Assembly (NCBI GenBank): GCA_020425605.1
Contig: JAGQRH010000019.1
Span: forward strand, 26,798 to 90,797
Reading direction: 5' to 3'
From: Planctomycetota bacterium
GTDB lineage: Bacteria > Planctomycetota > UBA8742 > UBA2392
Length of the DNA stretch: 64,000 bases
Of this stretch, positions 25,692 through 34,728 are shown piece after piece. A model generated the notes under the pieces. The model was given only the letters and a program-made list of their open reading frames with translations, was not told where the DNA came from and searched no databases. The first letter of the stretch is position 1, and each line of letters starts with the position of its first letter. Position numbers and translations under genes: made by a program.

Positions 25692-28049
25692 ATGGACGCG
25701 GACTTCGGACAACTGGTTGATTTTCTGCGCGGCGAACTCGACAAGAGTGCCGCAGCGGAAATGCGCGCCCGCCTTGAGGCGGAGCCCGCGCTGTTCGACC
25801 TGTTCGAGCGCCTGCGCCATACGTACGCCGTTCTGCGCAGCATGCCGAAGATTGGTCAGGCCAAGGCGCCCGTCCTGGGTGACGTCAAGGCTCCGGAGAC
25901 CATTCCGCTCACGACGCCGCGCGAAGAATTCGTACGTGACGTGAATCGCGAGTTCAACACACGCGGCTGGATTGGCCTGATTCCTTACATCACCGCCCGG
26001 CCGGAATTCGTCGGTGCCCTGCGCGTCGAATTCAGTGTGCGAGCGATCTGCGCCAGTCTGCCGCAACTGATCGTGAGTGCCAGCCTGCTTGAAGCGTTGC
26101 GCCTGGAGTTTGCGGCGCGCACACGTATCGACAGCCTGCCGTTCATCAAGGCCCGCCCGGACTGGATTCGCGCGCTTCGCGAGGAATTCGCCGTGCGTGC
26201 TGTCGTTGCCAGCCTGCCGCAACTTGCGCCGCGCCCGGAATTCGTGGCCGCACTGCGCGCCGAATTCGCCGGCCGGTCGCTCGTTTCCAGCCTGCCGCAG
26301 ATGGATGTCCGCGAAGGCTTCGAGCGCCGCCTGAAGGTCGCGCTGGTGGAGTCGAGCCGCGAAGTCGAAGTGGCGGAGCCTGCAACGTCCCTGAAGTCGG
26401 AGAGCTTGCTTCCCGCCGTGGACGCATCGGACCCGTTCCGTCGCCGCCTGTTCAAGAACATCCTGCTGAGCAGCCGACGCCGTGTGCGCGATGTGCCCAA
26501 GCGCGTCGACGTTGAGGAGTACCAGTGGGGCCGTGAGATCAAGCGCGGCATGCAGGGCAGTCGCAAATCGCTGGTGTTCACACTGGCACTGCACGCTGTC
26601 GTGATCGCCGTGCTGCTGTTCGTGTTCGTCAGTCCGCCCACCAGCAATGCCTCGCCGTTCATTGCCCAGGGTGCGACATCACAGTATGCAACGCCGGCGA
26701 TGCCCGGTGCGCAGGTTGGCAACGATGCGGCCGTGCGCACGAACCGCGAATACCCGATTCTTCCGGGAGGCGAAGACTGGAATTCGTACGGTGCCGCGCC
26801 TCCGGTCGGGACCGGGGGCACCCAGACACCTCCGCGCGAGCATTATGAGCACAATGACACAGCCCCGCCTCCGCCCGACCATGTAAACGGCGATGAGCAG
26901 GCGGTGGCCGGCTACGTGGATCGCGACAATGTCTCCAGCTTCTTCAGGCTGCGGGGTGCGAGCCGCCAGCAGAAGATCGACTACCTCGGCAGCGCTGAGC
27001 TGTATGACGCGCTCGACAAGACGCTGGCGCTGCTGGCCAAGCTGCAGCAGCTTACGCCCGAAGCCGATGGCAGCTGGGGCTATGTCAACGTAGACCCGCG
27101 CATCATTTCCCAGAACCCGGACCTGCGTGAAGTGCAGAAGCTCGAGATGACATGCACATCCGTGCTGGCCTTCCTCGGCGACGGGCACAGCAGCGAGAAG
27201 TCGCCGCTGGGCTACGACTACACGGTCAACCGCGGCATCAGCTGGATTCTCAAGCAGCAGCGCGATAGCGGCCAGATCGGCCCGCCGGCCAAGGGCAACG
27301 TGCTGGTGCATGCAATGGCGACGCTGGCGCTGGCCGAGGATTTCGGCATGACCCGCGCCCCGCGCCTGCGCGAGCCGCTGCGCAACGCCTGCCGCTGGCT
27401 GTGCAGTGTGCATGCCACGGTGAAGATCGACGAAAAGACGACGGAAGAATCCGGCGGCTTCCCGTTCCTGCTCGGCAAGGAAGCGAGCATGAGCACGACC
27501 GTCTGGGGCTACATGGCGCTGGCAACGGCGCGCAACGTGAAGGTGCCGCCGATCGACCTGCCGCAGCAGCGCATCGATGAACTGATGGAGTGGTACAAGG
27601 CACAGACGCGCGGCACGGTCGCCTTGGCCGACACGCCGGTGCTGGGCAACGAGTTGCTGGCCAACTCGGCCGCCGCGGGCATGAGCCTGTTCGCGACCGA
27701 GACTGATTTTGAAAACCGCGCCAGCACATACCTGTCGAAGATCAACCGCGAGCTGCCGAACCTGACTCCGCCGGCCTCGCCCAATGACATCGACAGCTCG
27801 CGCGACAACGGCGACATGCGCTACCTGTTCTTCGGCAGCCTGTCCCAGGCGCTGAACGACCAGCGCAACGGCAGGAAGTCAAAAGAGTGGTACGGCGCGT
27901 TTGCCAAGACGCTGCTGGCCAATCAGAAAACTGACGGAAGCTGGACAGCCTCGAGCCAGTACTTCGTCCTGTACGGCGACGTCTACAGCGCGGCCATGGC
28001 GGGCCTGAGCATCGAAAATGCCTACCGCGTAAGCATCCTGAGCAAGTAG
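25692..28049 (+). CDS. Putative membrane anti-sigma factor with 26-residue repeats and a C-terminal alpha-toroid domain
   Basis: A 785-residue protein. Residues 1-52 (FGQLVDFLRGELDKSAAAEM, LFDLFERLRHTYAVL) resemble the cytoplasmic N-terminus of anti-sigma factors, without the HxxxCxxC zinc motif. Residues 77-206 are five consecutive units of exactly 26 residues with consensus RPEFVxALRxEFAxRxxxxSLPQLxx, plus a partial sixth. One transmembrane helix (SLVFTLALHAVVIAVLLFVF) follows near 300. Outside lies a Pro/Gly spacer, then a helical toroid domain from about 430 (LYDALDKTLALLAKLQQL, GSWGYVN, NRGISWILKQQRDSGQIG, QKTDGSWTASSQYFVLYGDV) like those of squalene cyclases but without visible catalytic motifs. 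It probably binds the sigma factor inside and senses something outside. Confidence 0.7.
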   Translation: MDADFGQLVDFLRGELDKSAAAEMRARLEAEPALFDLFERLRHTYAVLRSMPKIGQAKAPVLGDVKAPETIPLTTPREEFVRDVNREFNTRGWIGLIPYITARPEFVGALRVEFSVRAICASLPQLIVSASLLEALRLEFAARTRIDSLPFIKARPDWIRALREEFAVRAVVASLPQLAPRPEFVAALRAEFAGRSLVSSLPQMDVREGFERRLKVALVESSREVEVAEPATSLKSESLLPAVDASDPFRRRLFKNILLSSRRRVRDVPKRVDVEEYQWGREIKRGMQGSRKSLVFTLALHAVVIAVLLFVFVSPPTSNASPFIAQGATSQYATPAMPGAQVGNDAAVRTNREYPILPGGEDWNSYGAAPPVGTGGTQTPPREHYEHNDTAPPPPDHVNGDEQAVAGYVDRDNVSSFFRLRGASRQQKIDYLGSAELYDALDKTLALLAKLQQLTPEADGSWGYVNVDPRIISQNPDLREVQKLEMTCTSVLAFLGDGHSSEKSPLGYDYTVNRGISWILKQQRDSGQIGPPAKGNVLVHAMATLALAEDFGMTRAPRLREPLRNACRWLCSVHATVKIDEKTTEESGGFPFLLGKEASMSTTVWGYMALATARNVKVPPIDLPQQRIDELMEWYKAQTRGTVALADTPVLGNELLANSAAAGMSLFATETDFENRASTYLSKINRELPNLTPPASPNDIDSSRDNGDMRYLFFGSLSQALNDQRNGRKSKEWYGAFAKTLLANQKTDGSWTASSQYFVLYGDVYSAAMAGLSIENAYRVSILSK
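25920..26309 (+). repeat. Five tandem 78-bp coding repeats
   Basis: Units start at 25920, 25998, 26076, 26154 and 26232, each 78 bp (26 codons) with no length variation. A sixth, partial unit starts at 26310. The protein repeat keeps an FxxxLRxEFxxR core and an SLPQ turn; the first unit is the most diverged. Confidence 0.85.
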
Positions 28050-28068
28050 CCTCCCCTGCTAGCAAAAA

Positions 28069-28096
28069 GAAACCGGCGCCATCAGGCGCCGGTTTC
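28069..28096 (-). terminator. Intrinsic terminator between convergent genes
   Basis: A 12-bp perfect stem (GAAACCGGCGCC) with a 4-nt loop. On the minus strand it is followed by CTTTTTG, fitting termination of the cupin transcript; it probably also stops the rightward transcript. Confidence 0.82.
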
Positions 28097-28110
28097 GCAC
28101 TCAAGTCCGA

Positions 28111-28392
28111 CTAGCTCTTGCCGTAGGCCGAGAGCCAGCGGCATTCGCCGTCGCCGACATTTCGCACGCTGTGCAGCACGTGGCGCTTGATCAGTACTTC
28201 CTCGCCGGGCGTCATCCGCTTGCGCTCTCCAACCATCTCCAGCTCCAGCTCGCCTTCAACCGCCATCACTACGCCGTCGGCGGCATGCACGTAGCCGAGC
28301 CAGGACTTGCCGGGGCCATCCGCGTAGGTGTTCGACTGCACGAAGCCGCGCTCTTTCCAGTCCGCGAGTGTCTTCTCTTCGTCGATTGCCAT
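28111..28392 (-). CDS. Small cupin-domain protein
   Basis: A 93-residue single cupin: GYVHAADGVVMAVEGELELE and PGEEVLIKRHVLHSVRNVGD hold the two conserved cupin motifs, with the His of the second motif present and the first motif lacking the usual His pair. It likely binds a metal or small ligand; no enzyme can be named. Its ATG overlaps the stop of the TerB-like gene (TAATG), so the two are translationally coupled. Confidence 0.78.
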   Translation of the reverse strand: MAIDEEKTLADWKERGFVQSNTYADGPGKSWLGYVHAADGVVMAVEGELELEMVGERKRMTPGEEVLIKRHVLHSVRNVGDGECRWLSAYGKS

Positions 28393-29309
28393 TACTTGTC
28401 TCCCAGCCGCTTCCGTACACGCACGTCAATCTTTGCCACCAGCGCCTCATTGACGCCGATGTTCCTTGCCAGCCCCTCGATGCGCTTCATTTCGTCCGCG
28501 TCGAGACGTCCGTCCGCGTAGCACCCGGCCAGCATGTTCTCAACGACCTTTTCGCTTGCCCAGTGGCGGATGCTCTCTTCCCGCTCCATGTTAACGCCGA
28601 GCGCACGGGCGAACTTGTCGAGCAGCTTGATCTCGCTGGCATCCAGATGCTCATCCGACAGGGCCAGCGCATAGGCCAGCATCAGCATGGTCGCGCGGCC
28701 GCCGGGGCGCGTCTCCGCAAGTTCAAGCTTGCTGGGGGCGCCTTCCTTGATCAGAGAGTCCAGCGTGCCGGTTTCGGAGTTCAATACGCTCGCAAAGAAA
28801 GCACGTTCGCCTGCCGAGACCTTCCCGTCGGCGGCCGCGATCGCCGCCAGCATTCGGGCGGCAACCACGCGCTCCCAGCTTGCGTCAATCGGATGATCAA
28901 GCAGCTGGCGGTCAAATTGGCACAGCGGGTTCTTTGCTTCCTCGGCGTCGATGAACGCATTGCGTTCGTTGTCCCACGCGAACTGGGGCGCAACGGCCTC
29001 GAATGCTTCCACTACGGCGCGCTCGTGCGCAGCACGATCGAAGTTCGTGCCGCCGTGATGCTCCAGGGGCTTGCCACTGACTTTGTCATGCCGGGTTTCC
29101 TGGACAGGTGCAAAGACAGTGTGCAGTGATGCCTGGAGGCCCTCCAGGGCCGACACGCCAGAAGCCTCGCTGCCTGCTTCGCGCATCGTCGCAACGGAAT
29201 GAAAAAGCTTCTCCGTGAGGGGGCAGCGAAACGTGACCATCACCAGCGGACCTGACACTTCGTCTTCAGCGATGTTGTTCTTGAGTCTCTCGTAGGTGAT
29301 GGCCGCCAT
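28392..29309 (-). CDS. TerB-like (tellurite-resistance co-chaperone fold) protein
   Basis: A 305-residue cytoplasmic protein. The C-terminal half has two TerB-type helical modules: VVAARMLAAIAAADGKVSAG followed by ERAFFASVL, and AYALALSDEHLDASEIKLLD, with a third ADGRLDADEMKRIEGLARNI. The A-DG-x-x-x-x-E pattern is the acidic signature that may bind metal. The N-terminal half (about 1-140) is not recognised. No other ter genes are near, so tellurite resistance should not be assumed. Followed by the coupled cupin gene. Confidence 0.75.
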   Translation of the reverse strand: MAAITYERLKNNIAEDEVSGPLVMVTFRCPLTEKLFHSVATMREAGSEASGVSALEGLQASLHTVFAPVQETRHDKVSGKPLEHHGGTNFDRAAHERAVVEAFEAVAPQFAWDNERNAFIDAEEAKNPLCQFDRQLLDHPIDASWERVVAARMLAAIAAADGKVSAGERAFFASVLNSETGTLDSLIKEGAPSKLELAETRPGGRATMLMLAYALALSDEHLDASEIKLLDKFARALGVNMEREESIRHWASEKVVENMLAGCYADGRLDADEMKRIEGLARNIGVNEALVAKIDVRVRKRLGDK

Positions 29310-29360
29310 GCAGGTCTCCCGGTCGGGATCATAGCAAGCAAGACGGGCACGTGAACGCCG

Positions 29361-30725
29361 CTAGGCAACAGGCTCGTCACGAGTCGAGCGCCAAAGGCAA
29401 AGCCACAGGCACACCCAGCCCGCCAGAAACCCGAGAGTGGGAACTCCCCAGACCAGCAGCTTGACCATGGCTACTTGGTGAAAGCCCGCGGCAAGCAAAG
29501 GCGGCCCCAGCGCAACCAACCCGATCGAAACCAGGCCCGCGACGGCAAGCCGCTGGTCGACGTGCTTCCGTGCAGCGGCGAACGCGGCCGCCAGCGGCAA
29601 CGCGAACGCGCAGAAATGGTAGTGCCAGAACAGCACGTTGGCGGAGCTTGCGGCCATGAAAGCCAGCCCGGCCATTCCCCACTGCGCACGTGAATCGCGA
29701 CGTTTCAGGGCACCGGTGACGCCTGCGCCGAACATCGCGACCGGCACCGACAAGCCGACGAACTTGATCAGCCAGTCGGGCAGGGCAAACAACAATGGGC
29801 CGAGATCGCCCTGGTCCCAGGTCAGGATCTTCAGTTGCACGCCCTCGCCGAACAGGCGGTGCATCGCTGCATCCACGGATGTGTTCGCGAATATGTATGG
29901 CGGGGTGTTGCCGTACTCGGCGCTGCGCAGACTTGGGAAAAGCAGATCGCCCAGCCAGGTAGCGGTCATATCGATGTTCGCCTCAATGCCGCCGATCAGC
30001 CCGTGGTTGGGCACGGTGATCAGCAGGGGCACCAGCCACAATAGCAACGCCCCAAGCACCATCCCTCCGCAGGCCTTCCACTTGCGCTGCGCCAGGAATA
30101 TCACGAACAACACGCCCGGCATGACCTTCACCATTGCGGCCGCGCCGATCAGCATGCCGCCGCGCAATTCGCGCCCGCGCTGCACAGATGCAAAGCCCGC
30201 GACCATTGCCAGCAGGATCAGCAGGTTCACGTTGCCGAAGTCGGCGTCCATCCAGATTGCGCCCCACGTGCCGAGTGTTGCCATCATCGCCAGCCGCAGC
30301 CTGCGCGTGTGGTCGTCGCTCAATGCGCAGACCAGCAGCCAGATTGCAGCGGCCCACATGACCGCATGCAGCGCCACCCAGACGTAGGTGCCCGTCGGGA
30401 ACGGGTAGGGGCGCATCAGCCCGCGCTGTTTAGGGTCCATCTCCGGTCGGTCGTCCAGCCAGGTGACGGGCGTGAATGCGGCCGCGAAAGCGGGCGGGTA
30501 GATGTAGGGCTGGTTGAAGGACTCCCAGCCGCCGGTGCTGTAGATGTCGCCCTCGCCCTCCTGCATGACGCGCGATGCCTCCCAGTAGACCATCGCGTCA
30601 CGCGGCTCGGCGCGGAGCAAGCCAGGGCCGAATGTCTGCAGCACGAACCCGAGCACGACAAACGCAAGAACCCCCACGCTGATCCAGCGCAGGGGTCCCG
30701 GCTTAGGCTCGGATTCATCAGGCAT
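29361..30725 (-). CDS. GT87-type (DUF2029) membrane glycosyltransferase
   Basis: A 454-residue multi-spanning protein with about ten hydrophobic segments. After the first helix comes LLRAEPRDAMVYWEASRVMQ, with the conserved acidic residue of GT-C enzymes in the first loop, then YIYPPAFAAAFTPVTWL, the YPPxxxxxxxP motif of GT87/DUF2029. GT87 members are polyprenyl-phosphate-mannose-dependent mannosyltransferases; the acceptor is unknown here. The start is followed by a proline-rich cytoplasmic stub. Confidence 0.8.
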   Translation of the reverse strand: MPDESEPKPGPLRWISVGVLAFVVLGFVLQTFGPGLLRAEPRDAMVYWEASRVMQEGEGDIYSTGGWESFNQPYIYPPAFAAAFTPVTWLDDRPEMDPKQRGLMRPYPFPTGTYVWVALHAVMWAAAIWLLVCALSDDHTRRLRLAMMATLGTWGAIWMDADFGNVNLLILLAMVAGFASVQRGRELRGGMLIGAAAMVKVMPGVLFVIFLAQRKWKACGGMVLGALLLWLVPLLITVPNHGLIGGIEANIDMTATWLGDLLFPSLRSAEYGNTPPYIFANTSVDAAMHRLFGEGVQLKILTWDQGDLGPLLFALPDWLIKFVGLSVPVAMFGAGVTGALKRRDSRAQWGMAGLAFMAASSANVLFWHYHFCAFALPLAAAFAAARKHVDQRLAVAGLVSIGLVALGPPLLAAGFHQVAMVKLLVWGVPTLGFLAGWVCLWLCLWRSTRDEPVA

Positions 30726-30952
30726 GCCGCAATGATAGCAGCCGGCGTAGCTACTTCACGGGCGCGGGGGGTTATGGCCGGCGTGCAAGGAGTCCCGCCG
30801 GCGACATCGGGCCTTGATGACGTGACAAGCACGGTGCCGAAACCGGGCGCTTCGCGCGATTGCGTCTTGCGCGAAGGCGCGAAACAGTTGCAGTTCTGCT
30901 TACTCGCGCATGCACACCCCAGCCCTGGCGGGCCAGGCCATGGTTCTGTGGG

Positions 30953-32293
30953 CTACACCAGCTTGCCGTAAAGGGCTGCTTCGGTGGCTGACGTGATTTC
31001 GGCGCGGTAGAACTGCCCCTTCAGGTCGCGGCCGGAGTCGACGATCACGATCTGGTTCTGCGGGCTGCGCCCCTCCTGACGGGAGGCGTCACGCTTACTC
31101 GGCCCTTCGCCGAATACCTCGATGGTCTTGCCGACGTGCTTCTGATTCTCCGCCAGAGACCATTCGCGCTGGCGCTCGATCAGGTAGTTCACACGCCGCT
31201 TCTTCTCTTCGAATGGCACGTCATCCGCCAGGCCCAGGTCCTTCGCTGGCGTGTAGTCGCGCTCGCTGTACATGAAGATGAAGGCGTTCTGGTAGCGCGT
31301 GCGCTCGTGCAACTCGACGGTCTTCTCGAAGTCTTCTTCGGTCTCGCCGCAGAAGCCGACAATCGTGTCACCTGCCAGCCCGATGTCGGGCACGGCCTCG
31401 CGCGCGGCGGCAACCAGCTCGAGATAGCGATCAAAGGTGTAGCCGCGCCGCATGCGCTTCAATACTTCGTTGCTGCCGCTCTGCGCGGGAAAGTGCAGGT
31501 ACGGCATCAGGTTCGGCAGGTCACGGAACGCGGCAAACAGCTCCGGCTTCAGGTCGCTGGGATGGCTGGTGATGAAGCGCAGGCGCTTCAGGCCCCTAAT
31601 GTCCGCCACGGCATACAGCAGTTCCGACAGCGTCCGGCGGCGCGGCTGCATCCGTTTGCCGTAGCTGTCGATGTTCTGGCCGAGCAGCGTGATTTCCTGC
31701 GTGCCCTCGCCGACGAGGATCTTGCACTCCTCGACGATCTCCTCGAGCGGGCGGGAGTTCTCCATGCCACGAGTGTTCGGCACCACGCAATACGTGCAGT
31801 GGTGATCGCAGCCGCGCATCACGGCAACAAAAGCGCTTTGCCGGGTCTCGCGCGCTTTGAGGCGCCGCTCGGTTTCGACTTCCTCGTCTCGGCCGATCGC
31901 CAGGATGCGCTTGCCCGTCGCCCGAACCTGACGCACGTAGTCATCAACCTTCGTGAAGTGCGCGGTGCCGGCGACGATGTCGACGTACGGCGCGCGCCGG
32001 AAAATCAGCTGGCCTTCCTTCTGCGCCATGCAGCCGAGCACACCGATCACGATGTCCGGGTTCTCGCGCTTCAGCGCTTTCATGCGGCCGAGCCACGAGT
32101 AGGCCTTCTCCTCGGCCTTCTCGCGCACACTGCAGGTGTTCACCAGCAGCACATCGGCATTCTTGGCGCTGTCGACGACCTTCAGCCCATCGCCCTCAAG
32201 CGACGCCATGGCCAACTCGGAATCCAGAACATTCATCTGGCACCCGATGGTGTACATGAAGGCCTTGCCTGCCGCTGTTGCCTGATCGGTCAT
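30953..32293 (-). CDS. miaB: tRNA-2-methylthio-N6-dimethylallyladenosine synthase MiaB
   Basis: A 446-residue methylthiotransferase. Cys18, Cys54 and Cys88 (YTIGCQMN, VNTCSVRE, VLGCMAQ) ligate the auxiliary iron-sulfur cluster in the UPF0004 domain. Cys162, Cys166 and Cys169 (GCDHHCTYC) are the radical-SAM CxxxCxxC motif. A C-terminal TRAM domain (GKTIEVFGEGPSKRD onwards) binds RNA. It adds the 2-methylthio group to i6A37 of tRNAs. The frame is open to 32911 but the upstream part is antisense to the LRR gene; the start at 32293 aligns with the family. Confidence 0.95.
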   Translation of the reverse strand: MTDQATAAGKAFMYTIGCQMNVLDSELAMASLEGDGLKVVDSAKNADVLLVNTCSVREKAEEKAYSWLGRMKALKRENPDIVIGVLGCMAQKEGQLIFRRAPYVDIVAGTAHFTKVDDYVRQVRATGKRILAIGRDEEVETERRLKARETRQSAFVAVMRGCDHHCTYCVVPNTRGMENSRPLEEIVEECKILVGEGTQEITLLGQNIDSYGKRMQPRRRTLSELLYAVADIRGLKRLRFITSHPSDLKPELFAAFRDLPNLMPYLHFPAQSGSNEVLKRMRRGYTFDRYLELVAAAREAVPDIGLAGDTIVGFCGETEEDFEKTVELHERTRYQNAFIFMYSERDYTPAKDLGLADDVPFEEKKRRVNYLIERQREWSLAENQKHVGKTIEVFGEGPSKRDASRQEGRSPQNQIVIVDSGRDLKGQFYRAEITSATEAALYGKLV

Positions 32294-32350
32294 GGGGCAA
32301 ACGGTAACCGACCCGCAGGGTTCTGCCAATGCGGCGGACGCTAGCGGTCC

Positions 32351-32359
32351 TGCTATACT
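32351..32359 (+). promoter_or_regulatory. Extended -10 promoter giving a leaderless LRR-protein mRNA
   Basis: TGC-TATACT is an extended -10 element. It ends six bases before the ATG at 32366, so the transcript would begin at the start codon. No ribosome binding site and no clear -35 are present. Confidence 0.5.
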
Positions 32360-32365
32360 CGCTGG

Positions 32366-34528
32366 ATGCGGACGCTGATTCTGTTCTGCCTTCTGCTCCT
32401 TTGCTCTGCGCTTCCGGCGCTGGAACCCCGGGACGAAGAGCTTCTGCAGAGCTATCTGGAAAACGTACAGCTGCTGCCTGGGGCGATTCCGGTTGGCTAC
32501 GAGCACAAGTTCGAAGTCGGCGACCTGCAGGAAGCAGAGGTACTGGACCGGGGCGTCTACCGCACGATTCGCCTGCATGTCGTGGCAAAGCTCGGCGACG
32601 AGTTCGTTTGCGAAGTACACAACGGCCGCGGCCTGGTGTTTGCCGGGCTGATGAACAACAACGGCGAATTCAGCAAAGGCTGGGTCGGGCGCGCCGGAAC
32701 CAAACCGACCGAAGTCCGCTGCGCAAGGCACGTGCACATGCAGCGACTGATGCACGACGCCGTCCGTGTACCATGGCCATTTGAAATCTACAGCGTTCCG
32801 GCGTTGAACTACAGCGAAGGGGAGAAGTTCAAGCTCGGAGATGTCGAGCTGACGGTACAAGGCGCGGAGTTCGAGTACGCCGGGGTGCACTACCAACTTC
32901 GGCGCAGCCACGGAGGCGAGAACTGGTTCGGAAGCGACTGGCAGTGGATTGCCGAGGACGTGACCCTCTACAAGGTCACGCGGCGTGAAAAACTGGCGAA
33001 GCCGGAGCCGCTGCTCGACTGGTCGGACGTTGTGCCGGGTGTTCCCAAAGCCGTACCCGCCGCCGCTTGGAAGCCGCCGCTCGAGGGCTGGACGGTGCGC
33101 GAGCGAAGTGACGGCAGCGTCCTCGTGTTCAGCTTCGATTCACCCGGTGAGTTCCTGTATCTCAACGAGCGGCTCCAGCCCATCTCCGGCGTAGACCGCA
33201 TAGGCCCGTTCGGCCGGCGGAGGGTGGACGCGACCAGCCCGGGCCCGTTCGTCGTGCCTGCAGGGACGTCGCTTCAACTACAACCGCCAAACACGAGTGA
33301 CTGGGCGCAACTGGACTTTCTGCTCACGCAGGCGGCGCGCTTGCCCGTAAGCATGCTGGTACTGTATGGCTCGCCGGCCGGCGACCGCGGGCTGCGTGCG
33401 CTCAAGGACTACCCGAAGCTGCAGAGCCTAGACGTCTATCCCCAGGGCGCGGAGCTGTCCGAAGCAGGCATGAAGGCCATCGCCGCGCTGACGCAACTGA
33501 GTGAACTCAGCTTCACGTTTGTCGAAGCGGACCGCGGACTGGCGTTGATGGGGCCGCTAGAGAGCATGAACAGCGTGCGACACCTCGCGCTGCATGCACC
33601 GCAGCTCAAGACAATTCCCGCTCCGTTGCAAGGCTGGTCGAAGCTCGAGAGTATCGAGCTTACGGGCGCTGATGTGGCCGGCATCAAGCAGCTGACCGGG
33701 CTGACATCGCTGTCTTTGCTGCACTGCACAATCGCTCGTAGCTCGGCCGAAGAAGTCGTTTCCCTGCCGAGGTTACGCACGCTGGATATCCATACGACTG
33801 AGTTTCCATCCGCGCTCATTCGCAAGCTCAGCATGCTCGAGGCGTTGTCGCTGACGACGGACTCGGCCGAGGACGCATCCTTCATCATTGAGTCCGCAGC
33901 CAAGCTCAAACCTCTCCGAAGCCTGGAATTGACGGTCGATGGCCTGGCGGGTGAGGACCTGATCGCGCTCCGCAAGAGTGGCGTAACGCGCCTGACAATC
34001 AACGGCGGGCTGGCAAAGGCGGCCGACCTGGCAGAACTTGCCAAGCTGACTTCACTGATTGAGCTGAAACTCGTGAAAGTCGCAGGCGCCGACGCATTAG
34101 GCCTTCAGGCGCTGGCGGGGCTGAACACACTGAGGCAACTCACGCTGGCTGAGCCTGTCCTGCAACGTTCCCGCACTGCAAGCATCGAGTTGGCGGCACT
34201 ATCCAAATTCACATTTCTGGAAGAGCTGCACCTGGTGGGCTGCGGGATGGCAATGGTTGGCCCGATGGGCCTCGGGGCATTCAGCCGGTTGCGTTCACTG
34301 ACACTGGACCATCTGAACATTCAGAGCGAGTTGGTCTCGGAGATTGGTGTCTGCAGACAACTTGAGGTCCTGTCGTTTTCAGGCTCACTGTTGCCCAAAG
34401 ACAGTCTTCGCGGGCTGGGCGGGCTGAAGACACTCAAGACCCTCCAATTGCAGGGCTGCCTGTCGGTCTCAGCAGCCGAAGCTGAAGCGCTGGCGGCTGC
34501 CATTCCCGGCTGCAAAATCCTGCGCTGA
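32366..34528 (+). CDS. Secreted leucine-rich-repeat protein
   Basis: A 720-residue exported protein: signal peptide MRTLILFCLLLLCSALPALE, a unique region to about 300 (QLDFLLTQAARLPVSMLVLY begins the repeats), then LRR units to the end, such as LTQLSELSFTFVEAD, WSKLESIELTGADVAGIKQL, LTGLTSLSLLHCTIA, LKPLRSLELTVDGL and LGGLKTLKTLQLQGC. The LRR array forms a curved ligand-binding surface outside the cytoplasm. The N-terminal region is not recognised. It diverges from miaB with 72 bp between starts. Confidence 0.8.
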   Translation: MRTLILFCLLLLCSALPALEPRDEELLQSYLENVQLLPGAIPVGYEHKFEVGDLQEAEVLDRGVYRTIRLHVVAKLGDEFVCEVHNGRGLVFAGLMNNNGEFSKGWVGRAGTKPTEVRCARHVHMQRLMHDAVRVPWPFEIYSVPALNYSEGEKFKLGDVELTVQGAEFEYAGVHYQLRRSHGGENWFGSDWQWIAEDVTLYKVTRREKLAKPEPLLDWSDVVPGVPKAVPAAAWKPPLEGWTVRERSDGSVLVFSFDSPGEFLYLNERLQPISGVDRIGPFGRRRVDATSPGPFVVPAGTSLQLQPPNTSDWAQLDFLLTQAARLPVSMLVLYGSPAGDRGLRALKDYPKLQSLDVYPQGAELSEAGMKAIAALTQLSELSFTFVEADRGLALMGPLESMNSVRHLALHAPQLKTIPAPLQGWSKLESIELTGADVAGIKQLTGLTSLSLLHCTIARSSAEEVVSLPRLRTLDIHTTEFPSALIRKLSMLEALSLTTDSAEDASFIIESAAKLKPLRSLELTVDGLAGEDLIALRKSGVTRLTINGGLAKAADLAELAKLTSLIELKLVKVAGADALGLQALAGLNTLRQLTLAEPVLQRSRTASIELAALSKFTFLEELHLVGCGMAMVGPMGLGAFSRLRSLTLDHLNIQSELVSEIGVCRQLEVLSFSGSLLPKDSLRGLGGLKTLKTLQLQGCLSVSAAEAEALAAAIPGCKILR

Positions 34529-34671
34529 CTCTGCTGCAAGTCCGCGCCTCAATAAGCGAACCATAGCTGCTCTGTTCCAAACGACTGGGTGGGTTTGTAG
34601 CCGTGCCCGGTCCGCAAAGCCCGTATCATGGGCCTTGTTGGGCCGCAGCGACTGTGACATCGGCAACCCTG

Positions 34672-34680
34672 TGTGATAAA
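34672..34680 (+). promoter_or_regulatory. Candidate extended -10 promoter of the DUF4190 gene cluster
   Basis: TGT-GATAAA about 50 bp before the first start codon of three tandem genes; a weak TGTGAC lies 16 bp upstream of the hexamer. This is the only promoter-like sequence I see for the cluster. Confidence 0.3.
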
Positions 34681-34728
34681 CTCCGCTCGTTACCGGCTGA
34701 ATGCCCAAGAACTCAATGGGAGCCGATC

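Noticed and set aside
28392..29309. Tellurite-resistance operon around the TerB-like gene
   Set aside because: No terA, terC, terD or terZ homologue is near; TerB folds occur in many unrelated contexts.
32294..32911. N-terminal extension of MiaB by about 200 codons
   Set aside because: The frame is open, but it is antisense to the secreted LRR protein and does not resemble MiaB, which starts normally at 32293.
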